Origin: Candidatus Eiseniibacteriota bacterium
GTDB taxonomy: Bacteria; Eisenbacteria; RBG-16-71-46
Assembly (NCBI GenBank): GCA_903921835.1
Contig: CAIXRL010000011.1
Coordinates: 1-11,650, forward strand
DNA length: 11,650 bases
Reading direction: 5' to 3'
In this document: positions 7,000-11,650 of the stretch, in pieces
Layout: each line of letters starts with the position of its first letter
How positions within the stretch are numbered: the first letter of the stretch is position 1
The notes under the pieces: generated by a model
The model's database searches: none
Told to the model about the DNA's origin: nothing
Seen by the model: only the letters and a program-made list of their open reading frames with translations
Translations under genes and position numbers: made by a program

Positions 7000-8012
7000 A
7001 CGAGCCGCTGCTCGAGCTGCGCGACCTGCGCACGCACTTCCACACCGAGGACGGGGTCGTGCGCGCCGTGGACGGCGTGTCGTTCGAGCTGCACGCGGGG
7101 GAGACGCTCGCGCTCGTCGGCGAGTCCGGCAGCGGCAAGAGCGTCACCGCGCTCTCCATCCTGCGCCTGCTCCCGAAGCCGCACGGCCGCATCGCGGGCG
7201 GCTCGATCCGCTTTCGCGGCCGCGACCTGCTGGCGCTCTCCGAGGACGGGATGCGCCGGCTGCGCGGGCGCGAGATCGCGATGATCTTCCAGGAGCCGAT
7301 GACGTCGCTCAACCCGGTGTTCTCGTGCGGGGACCAGATCGCCGAGGTGCTGGAACTGCACGAGAGGCTGCCGGGCGCCGCGGCGCGCGCGCGCGCGGTC
7401 GAGCTGCTGCAGCGGGTCGGCATCGCGGAGCCGGCGCAGCGCGCGCGCGAGTACCCGCACCAGCTCTCGGGTGGCATGCGCCAGCGCGTGATGATCGCGA
7501 TGGCGCTCGCGTGCAGGCCGGCGATCCTGATCGCGGACGAGCCCACCACCGCGCTCGACGTCACCATCCAGGCTCAGATCCTCGAGCTGCTGCAGCGCCT
7601 GCGCCACGAGTCCGGCATGGCGGTGCTGTTCATCACGCACGACCTGGGCGTCGTGGCGGAGACCGCGGAACGCGTGGCCGTGCTGTACGCGGGCCAGGTC
7701 GTCGAGTATGGCGACGTCGGCCCGCTGTTCGCGCGGCCGGGGCATCCCTACACCGCGGGGCTGCTCGCCTCGCTGCCGCGCCTGGGCGAGCGCAGCGGGC
7801 GGCTGCGCGTCATCCCCGGCGGCGTTCCCGACCCGGCGCACCACCCCGCCGGTTGCCGCTTTCATCCCCGCTGCCCGATCGTCCAGGAGCATTGCCGTCG
7901 CGAGGAGCCCGGCCTCGAGGTCGGGCCCGACGGCCGGCGCGTGCGCTGCTGGCGCGCCGAACAGGTGGCCGCCGGCGTCGTGGACCCGGTCGCGGGCGGA
8001 GCGTCACGGTGA
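6996..8012 (+). CDS. dppD: Peptide-type ABC transporter ATP-binding protein, DppD/OppD family
   Basis: This is one of the two cytoplasmic ATPases that power import. In the 338-residue product the Walker A motif GESGSGKS is at 42-49, the Q-loop glutamine at 99, the signature LSGGMRQR at 157-164, Walker B LIADEP at 178-183 with catalytic E182, and the H-loop histidine at 215. All key residues are intact. The C-terminal oligopeptide-transporter extension starts near 235 and carries four cysteines (C287, C293, C300, C318) in the pattern known from DppD-type subunits, where they can ligate an iron-sulfur cluster. The ATG at 6996 overlaps the DppC stop (ATGA). The frame is open much further upstream, inside dppC, but that part does not resemble the family, so 6996 is the start. 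The last residues overlap the next gene by GTGA. Confidence 0.95.
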   Translation: MNEPLLELRDLRTHFHTEDGVVRAVDGVSFELHAGETLALVGESGSGKSVTALSILRLLPKPHGRIAGGSIRFRGRDLLALSEDGMRRLRGREIAMIFQEPMTSLNPVFSCGDQIAEVLELHERLPGAAARARAVELLQRVGIAEPAQRAREYPHQLSGGMRQRVMIAMALACRPAILIADEPTTALDVTIQAQILELLQRLRHESGMAVLFITHDLGVVAETAERVAVLYAGQVVEYGDVGPLFARPGHPYTAGLLASLPRLGERSGRLRVIPGGVPDPAHHPAGCRFHPRCPIVQEHCRREEPGLEVGPDGRRVRCWRAEQVAAGVVDPVAGGASR

Positions 8013-8992
8013 GCGCGGCGCTGCTCGAGGTCCGCGACCTGCGCAAGCACTTCCCGGTGCGCCGCGGGCTCTTCTCGCGCGTCGTCGGGCAGGTGCGCGC
8101 GGTGGACGGCGTGTCGCTCGACGTCGGAGCCGGCGAGACGCTCGGCCTGGTGGGAGAGAGCGGCTGCGGCAAGACCACCGCGGGTCGCGCGATCCTGCGG
8201 CTCATCGAGCCCACGAGCGGCAGCGTGCGCTTCGAGGGCACGGAACTCACCACGCTCGCCCCGCGCGAGATGCGCGCGCTGCGCCGGCGCATCCAGATCG
8301 TGTTCCAGGATCCCTACTCCAGCCTGAACCCGCGGCTCACGGTGGGCAGCATGATCGGCGAGGCGCTCGCCATCCACCGCATCGCGCGCGGCGCCGCCGC
8401 GCGCGCCCGCGTCGCGGAACTGCTGCTGAGCGTCGGGCTGGCCCCCGACCACGCCGGGCGCTACGCGCACGAGTTCTCGGGTGGCCAGCGCCAGCGCATC
8501 GGCATCGCCCGCGCGCTGGCGGTCGAGCCGCGGCTCATCGTGCTCGACGAGCCGGTGAGCGCGCTCGACGTCTCGATCCAGGCGCAGATCGTGAACCTGC
8601 TCCAGGAGTTGCAACAGCGGCTCGGGCTGGCGTACCTGTTCGTGGCGCACGACCTTGCCGTCGTGGAGCACATCAGCGACCGCGTGGCGGTCATGTACCT
8701 GGGCCGCATCGTGGAGACGGCGGGCAGGGACGCGATCTACGCGGGTCCGCTGCACCCGTACACGCAATCCCTGCTCTCCGCGGTGCCGGTGGCCGACCCG
8801 GCGAGGCGCAAGCCCCGCATCGTGCTGCCGGGGGAGGCGCCCAGTCCCGCGCACCCGCCCGGCGGCTGCCATTTCCACCCCCGCTGCTTCCTCGCGCAGC
8901 GCAGCGGCGTCGCCATGGCGCGCTGCCGGACGGAGGCGCCGCAGTTGCGCGAGGCGGCTCCCGGGCACCAGGTGGCCTGCCACCTCGCCTGA
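8009..8992 (+). CDS. dppF: Peptide-type ABC transporter ATP-binding protein, DppF/OppF family
   Basis: This is the partner ATPase of the DppD-type subunit. The 327-residue product has the N-terminal LRKHFPVRRGLF segment at 11-22 typical of DppF, Walker A GESGCGKT at 49-56, Q-loop Q100 within FQDPYSSLNPR, signature FSGGQRQR at 156-163, Walker B LIVLDEP at 176-182 and H-loop H214. The C-terminal extension includes PLHPYTQSLLSAVP at 247-260 and four cysteines (C287, C293, C306, C324), spaced differently from the DppD set but compatible with the family's cluster-binding region. The GTG start at 8009 overlaps the upstream stop at 8010-8012 as GTGA, the tightest coupling in the operon, consistent with balanced production of two ATPases. 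It is the last transporter gene; a hairpin terminator follows about 45 bases later. Confidence 0.95.
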   Translation: MSAALLEVRDLRKHFPVRRGLFSRVVGQVRAVDGVSLDVGAGETLGLVGESGCGKTTAGRAILRLIEPTSGSVRFEGTELTTLAPREMRALRRRIQIVFQDPYSSLNPRLTVGSMIGEALAIHRIARGAAARARVAELLLSVGLAPDHAGRYAHEFSGGQRQRIGIARALAVEPRLIVLDEPVSALDVSIQAQIVNLLQELQQRLGLAYLFVAHDLAVVEHISDRVAVMYLGRIVETAGRDAIYAGPLHPYTQSLLSAVPVADPARRKPRIVLPGEAPSPAHPPGGCHFHPRCFLAQRSGVAMARCRTEAPQLREAAPGHQVACHLA

Positions 8993-9034
8993 CGGGCGCA
9001 GCGCCATGTGCCATCCCACCCTGGCCCTGCGCGG

Positions 9035-9059
9035 GGCCGCCCACTTCGGGGCGGCCTTT
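9035..9059 (+). terminator. Rho-independent-like terminator after the transporter operon
   Basis: GGCCGCCC (9035-9042) pairs perfectly with GGGCGGCC (9049-9056) around a six-base loop, followed at once by TTT. The T tract is short, but the GC-only stem and the position about 45 bases after the dppF stop fit transcription termination in a GC-rich genome. Confidence 0.7.
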
Positions 9060-9060
9060 C

Positions 9061-9109
9061 GCGTGCGCAACGCGCGCCGTGCCCGCGCGTGGGATGCGTT
9101 GCGCAACGC
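9061..9109. repeat. Perfect 14-bp palindrome with a nearby near-copy (possible operator pair)
   Basis: GCGTTGCGCAACGC at 9096-9109 equals its own reverse complement. A near-copy missing one T, GCGTGCGCAACGC, lies at 9061-9073, so the two centres are about 35 bp apart. Paired palindromes of this kind can bind a dimeric regulator, but they could also be hairpin remnants or chance in GC-rich DNA. No regulator gene is visible nearby. Confidence 0.4.
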
Positions 9110-9488
9110 CGCTGGCTCGTGATGCCGCCGAAGTCCGCGATTGCCACGAGTCCCGTGACGCATTCGCAGGAATATGCCGGCTTCGCGCGCCCCGGGGGAC
9201 TGCCGGCATCGCCCTTGCGATGATCATCCGGTGAAGCCACGAAACACCGGCCGCGGGAAACGAGCAGAGCGCTGCACGCGATCGGGTTGCGCTGGCGACG
9301 AACACATACGCTGTGCTCCCTGTGCCACTCGTGATTGGCCGTTGGTGGGCTGATCCCCTATCGCGAGCGAAGGAGTCTACCGAACTGGCACACGGTGGAT
9401 GCGGGGAGCGATATTGAAGGGCCCTGTTGTCCGCGGCGCCAATGGCCTCCGTGCTCGACTCACGCGACCGTGACCCAGGGCCCATGAA

Positions 9489-9530
9489 CACGCCGAAGCG
9501 CCGCGGCACCTGCCGCGGCGCTTCGGCGTG
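9489..9530. repeat. 20-bp perfect inverted repeat with 2-base spacer (strong hairpin)
   Basis: The arms 9489-9508 and 9511-9530 are perfectly complementary over 20 bp and separated by CC only; pairing stops at 9488/9531. The left arm begins CACGCCGAAGCG. No T run follows on either strand, so it is not a textbook terminator. It lies about 60 bases before the -35 element of the candidate microcompartment promoter, thus outside the transcript predicted from that promoter. It could act as a bidirectional transcription block, an mRNA-end stabiliser or a genome-wide repeat element. Confidence 0.8.
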
Positions 9531-9588
9531 CGGGGGGCGTGCTTCCGCCCGTCGGTCCCCGCGTCCGGGAAGACCCGCTCCGGTCCCG

Positions 9589-9617
9589 TTGACCCCGACG
9601 CCGCAGGCTGTTAGCGT
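9589..9617 (+). promoter_or_regulatory. Candidate promoter of the microcompartment operon
   Basis: TTGACC (9589-9594), five of six bases of the -35 consensus, is followed after 17 bases by a weak -10-like TAGCGT (9612-9617, T, A and final T matching). Transcription would begin near 9624. That would leave an ATG or GTG near 9627-9636 almost leaderless and gives a normal leader of about 57 bases to the TTG start at 9681. Confidence 0.4.
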
Positions 9618-9671
9618 CTGTCAGGGATGCGCGGGATGAGGGACATCCTGGCGGTTACCGGGTCGAGTCTC

Positions 9672-9677
9672 GAGGGA
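9672..9677 (+). promoter_or_regulatory. Ribosome binding site supporting a TTG start for the first BMC-H gene
   Basis: GAGGGA lies three bases before TTG at 9681. The spacing is slightly short, but it is the best site in the region and matches the length of normal BMC-H proteins. Confidence 0.45.
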
Positions 9678-9680
9678 CCA

Positions 9681-9968
9681 TTGAGCCAGGACAAACCACG
9701 TCAGGCGCTGGGATTGCTGGAAACCCGGGGCTGGGTCGCTGCCGTCGAGGCGGCGGATGCCATGGCGAAGGCAGCCCGGGTGCGGATTGCGCGCTACGAG
9801 GTGACGCGGGATGCCCGGGTCACGATCGTGGTGCGGGGTGCGCTGGCCGATGTCGAGGCCGCCGTGGCCGCGGGTGAGTCGGCCGCCGCTGCGGTGGGGA
9901 CGCTCTTGCGGGGACACGTGATCCCCGCGCCCGACGCCGCGCTGGAGTTCATGCTGGAACGGAGTTGA
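9681..9968 (+). CDS. Bacterial microcompartment shell protein, BMC-H, divergent pore and edge
   Basis: This is a single BMC-domain protein that should form hexamers tiling the facets of a microcompartment shell. The fold signature is clear: ALGLLETRGWVAAVEAADAM from residue 9 to 28, edge lysine K30, TIVVRGALADVEAAV at 48-62 and HVIPAP at 79-84. Two sites depart from canonical PduA-type proteins. The central pore loop reads VTRDAR (41-46) instead of KIGSG-like, placing charged residues at the pore. The usual PRPH edge motif is PAPD, losing the arginine that normally packs at hexamer edges. With TTG 9681 as start the protein has 95 residues, normal for BMC-H. The frame also opens at 9627, which would add 18 unconserved residues. 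A second BMC-H gene follows after 53 bases. It is likely a minor or specialised facet protein, possibly in mixed hexamers; that is inference. Confidence 0.88.
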   Translation: MSQDKPRQALGLLETRGWVAAVEAADAMAKAARVRIARYEVTRDARVTIVVRGALADVEAAVAAGESAAAAVGTLLRGHVIPAPDAALEFMLERS

Positions 9969-10010
9969 GCCGAATGGCGCTCCGCAGAGAGAAGACGACG
10001 CCACGACGGC

Positions 10011-10016
10011 GGGAGG
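10011..10016 (+). promoter_or_regulatory. Ribosome binding site deciding the start of the second BMC-H gene
   Basis: GGGAGG lies five bases before ATG 10022. It favours that start over the upstream in-frame ATG at 9974, which would add a basic, unconserved leader. Confidence 0.7.
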
Positions 10017-10021
10017 ATGAC

Positions 10022-10321
10022 ATGCAGGAAGAAGCTCTGGGCCTCATCGAAACGCGCGGCTTCGTCGCGATGGTGGAAGCGTCCGACGCGATGGTGAAGG
10101 CGGCCCGCGTGACGCTGGTGCACTACGAGAAGATCGGTGGCGGCTACGTGACCACCGTGGTGCGCGGCGACGTGGCTGCCGTGCGCGCCGCGACCGAAGC
10201 CGGCGCCGCCGCCGCTGCGAAGGTGGGCGAGGTGGTGTCCGTTCACGTCATCCCGCGTCCGCACGAGCAGCTCGAGGACGTGCTGCCGATCAACCGTCCC
10301 GAGCCCGTCGGCAAGAAGTAG
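10022..10321 (+). CDS. Bacterial microcompartment shell protein, BMC-H, canonical PduA-like
   Basis: This is a 99-residue BMC-H hexamer subunit, probably the main facet protein of the shell. It shows EEALGLIETRGFVAMVEASD at 3-22, edge lysine K26 in AMVKAARV, pore loop YEKIGGGYV at 35-43, VVRGDVAAVRAATEAGAAA at 46-64 and the edge motif HVIPRPH at 75-81. All agree with PduA/EutM-type proteins; the pore GGG replaces GSG, which leaves a small open pore suited to polar metabolites. The short tail after 88 (PINRPEPVGKK) is not conserved. The start at 10022 is fixed by a strong ribosome site; an in-frame ATG at 9974 would give a basic 16-residue extension that I consider untranslated. It stands between the divergent BMC-H and the vertex protein gene, whose ATG follows two bases after this stop. 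Confidence 0.95.
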   Translation: MQEEALGLIETRGFVAMVEASDAMVKAARVTLVHYEKIGGGYVTTVVRGDVAAVRAATEAGAAAAAKVGEVVSVHVIPRPHEQLEDVLPINRPEPVGKK

Positions 10322-10323
10322 TC

Positions 10324-10629
10324 ATGATCCTGGCCCTGGTCCTGGGCACCGTCGTTTCCACGCGAAAGGACGGCGGCCTCTCGGGCCTCAAGCTGATGCT
10401 CGCGCGCGAAGTGGACGCTCAGTTCAAGCCCGCGGGGAATTTCGTCGTGGCTGTCGATGCGGTCGGCGCCGGAACCGGCGAGATCGTCCTGATCGCCGCC
10501 GGTTCCTCGGCGCGCCTGACCGACGTGACGAAGGACCGTCCCGTGGACCACGTGATCAGCGCGATCGTGGACGCCGTCGAGGTGGGCGGGAAGGACGTGT
10601 ACCTGAAGCGCCTCGGACTCCCGGGATGA
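10324..10629 (+). CDS. Microcompartment pentamer vertex protein, EutN/CcmL (BMC-P) family
   Basis: This 101-residue protein should form pentamers that close the vertices of the icosahedral shell. The N-terminus MILALVLGTVVSTRKDGGLS is typical of the family, where the G-x-V-x-(S/A)-T-x-K pattern opens the OB-like fold. DAVGAGTGEIVLIAAGSSAR at 45-64 is the central hallmark, and ISAIVDAVEV at 78-87 corresponds to the conserved subunit-interface strand near the C-terminus. Length is normal. It starts two bases after the BMC-H stop with no strong ribosome site of its own, so translation is probably coupled and may be kept low, as fits the small number of vertex subunits per shell. Only one BMC-P gene is visible; several loci carry two or three, and more may lie beyond the window. 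Confidence 0.94.
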   Translation: MILALVLGTVVSTRKDGGLSGLKLMLAREVDAQFKPAGNFVVAVDAVGAGTGEIVLIAAGSSARLTDVTKDRPVDHVISAIVDAVEVGGKDVYLKRLGLPG

Positions 10630-10636
10630 GCCGGCC

Positions 10637-11650
10637 ATGACGCTCGACCCGACGCGCATCCAGGGCATCGTGGCGGACGTGCTCGACCAGCTCGAGCGTG
10701 GTTCCGCCGCGCCGGGGGGCGCCAGACCGCTCGGCGTGCACGACACGCTCGACGGGGCGGTCGCGGGCGCCCAGCGCGCCTTCACGGCGTTCCGCGACGT
10801 GCCGCTCGAGGTCCGCGGTCGCATCATCGCGGCCATCCGGGCCACGCTCCTGGGCCACCTCGACACGCTGGCCAGGCTGGGCGTGGAGGAGACCGGTCTG
10901 GGGCGCTACGAGGACAAGCTCGTCAAGAACCGGCTGGTCATCGAGAAGACGCCGGGCATCGAGGACATCGAGCCGAGCGTGTGGACGGGCGATCACGGCC
11001 TGACGCTCGTGGAGCGGGCGCCCTACGGCGTCATCGGCGTGATCACGCCGGTCACGAACCCGTCGGACACCATCATCAACAACGGCATCTCCATGATCGC
11101 GGGCGGCAACGTCGCGGTGTTCTGCCCGCACCCCAGCGCCCGCCGCATCTCGACGCTGACCGTGGACCTGATCAATCGCGCCGCGCGCCGCGCCGGCTCG
11201 CCCGAGCCGTTGCTGCACTCCGTGGCCGCACCGACGCTCGACATCGCCAAGGCGCTGCTGCGCCATCCGGGGACGCGCCTGAACGTCGTCACCGGCGGCC
11301 CCGGCGTCGTGAAGGAGGCGATGTCGTCGGGCAAGAAGTCCATCTGCGCCGGTCCCGGCAATCCTCCGTCCGTCGTGGACGAGACCGCCGACCTCGAGCA
11401 GGCCGCGCGCGACCTGGTGATCGGCGCGTCGCTGGACAACAACATCATCTGCGTGGACGAGAAGGAGATCGTCTGCGTCTCCATCGTCGCGGACCGGCTC
11501 AAGGAACTCATGAGCCGCGCCGGCGCGATCGTGCTGGCGCCGCACCAGGTGGAGCAGCTGCGCAAGATGGTGCTCGAGTACGAAAAGGGCCCGCGCAAGC
11601 ACGGCGGGGTGAACAAGAAGTACGTGGGCAAGAACGTGGACGTGATCCTG
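10637..11650 (+). CDS. CoA-acylating aldehyde dehydrogenase, PduP/EutE type (partial, 3' end outside window)
   Basis: This microcompartment core enzyme converts an aldehyde plus CoA and NAD+ to acyl-CoA and NADH inside the shell. The first 338 codons of a family usually about 460-490 long are present. Residues 4-20 (DPTRIQGIVADVLDQLE) form an amphipathic helix followed by a Gly/Ala/Pro-rich linker, the expected form of an encapsulation peptide. Diagnostic segments are GLGRYEDKLVKN (88-99), TPGIEDIEP (105-113), APYGVIGVITPVTNP (128-142), GGPGVVKEAMSSGKK (220-234), SICAGPGNPPSVVDET (235-250) and SLDNNIICVDEKE (265-277), with catalytic C272. These match acylating PduP/EutE enzymes and not ordinary aldehyde dehydrogenases. 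The ATG starts seven bases after the vertex gene stop with GGGATGAG upstream. Propionaldehyde, acetaldehyde and lactaldehyde are all possible substrates; the window does not decide. Confidence 0.95.
   Translation, partial: MTLDPTRIQGIVADVLDQLERGSAAPGGARPLGVHDTLDGAVAGAQRAFTAFRDVPLEVRGRIIAAIRATLLGHLDTLARLGVEETGLGRYEDKLVKNRLVIEKTPGIEDIEPSVWTGDHGLTLVERAPYGVIGVITPVTNPSDTIINNGISMIAGGNVAVFCPHPSARRISTLTVDLINRAARRAGSPEPLLHSVAAPTLDIAKALLRHPGTRLNVVTGGPGVVKEAMSSGKKSICAGPGNPPSVVDETADLEQAARDLVIGASLDNNIICVDEKEIVCVSIVADRLKELMSRAGAIVLAPHQVEQLRKMVLEYEKGPRKHGGVNKKYVGKNVDVIL

Larger units (their letters stand above)
8993..9680 (+). other. Long spacer between transporter operon and microcompartment operon
   Basis: I see no convincing gene in this stretch. 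Open frames here are short or lack any recognisable protein pattern. It contains, in order, a terminator hairpin, a pair of related palindromes, an 8-bp ATGCCGGC/GCCGGCAT inverted repeat (9174-9181 and 9202-9209), an 8-bp GGGCCCTG/CAGGGCCC inverted repeat (9419-9426 and 9476-9483), the long perfect hairpin at 9489-9530 and a candidate promoter. Between 9210 and 9418 I see nothing assignable; no tRNA or CRISPR pattern is present. The content fits a regulatory and insulating boundary between two operons. Confidence 0.6.

Noticed and set aside
3089..8992. Functional link between the peptide transporter and the microcompartment
   Set aside because: The two are separated by a terminator and about 690 bases, each with its own candidate promoter. 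Adjacency alone does not support a shared pathway.
9006..9122. Possible 38-codon small gene after dppF
   Set aside because: It runs straight through the terminator hairpin and the palindromes, has no convincing ribosome site, and its Arg/Ala-rich product looks like random GC-rich translation.
7862..9163. Long minus-strand open frame opposite dppF
   Set aside because: It lies opposite an ATPase gene with all motifs intact, and its translation is low-complexity with no recognisable family.
9427..9639. Possible 70-codon gene before the first BMC-H
   Set aside because: It spans the long perfect hairpin and the candidate promoter, and the product is Pro/Arg/Ser-rich without a protein-like pattern.
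8993..9680. CRISPR array, tRNA or insertion-sequence remnant in the long spacer
   Set aside because: I saw no regularly spaced direct repeats, no tRNA arm pattern and no transposase fragment.
10556..11602. Minus-strand open frame opposite the aldehyde dehydrogenase
   Set aside because: It is a shadow of the coding strand; the plus strand carries clear PduP/EutE motifs throughout.

Overview
The window is a very GC-rich bacterial segment in which every supported gene lies on the plus strand. Several ATGA/GTGA stop-start overlaps show tight operons. A diderm with a bacterial microcompartment, a lipoprotein-anchored peptide-type ABC transporter and this base composition would fit Candidatus Eisenbacteria, a related FCB-group lineage or a similarly GC-rich phylum. 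That placement is inferred from general look only; there is no rRNA or other taxonomic marker here.

Layout. (1) 5-2197: three tightly coupled genes for membrane proteins of no known function, probably the end of a longer operon that begins left of the window. (2) 2229-2990: a lipoate-protein ligase / octanoyltransferase family enzyme carrying the cysteine typical of LipM/LipL. (3) 3016-8992: a complete oligopeptide/dipeptide-type ABC importer in the order lipoprotein substrate-binding protein, two permeases, two ATPases. A good sigma70-like promoter lies directly upstream and a hairpin terminator follows the last gene. (4) 8993-9680: about 690 bases without a convincing gene. It holds the terminator, a 14-bp perfect palindrome with a nearby near-copy, a 20-bp perfect inverted repeat with a 2-base spacer, and a candidate promoter. 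(5) 9681-11650: the left end of a microcompartment (metabolosome) locus with two BMC-H hexamer shell proteins, one EutN/CcmL-type pentamer vertex protein and the first 338 codons of a CoA-acylating aldehyde dehydrogenase of the PduP/EutE type. The enzyme begins with a likely encapsulation helix and is cut by the window end.

How the parts fit. The microcompartment genes encode a shell plus the core aldehyde-oxidising enzyme. The enzyme that generates the aldehyde (diol or ethanolamine lyase, sugar-phosphate aldolase, glycyl-radical enzyme) is not in the window, so the substrate is unknown. The transporter has its own promoter and terminator and need not be functionally linked to the compartment. 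The most distinctive points are the first BMC-H paralogue, whose pore loop and edge motif differ from the canonical ones kept by its neighbour, and the uncharacterised membrane-protein trio.
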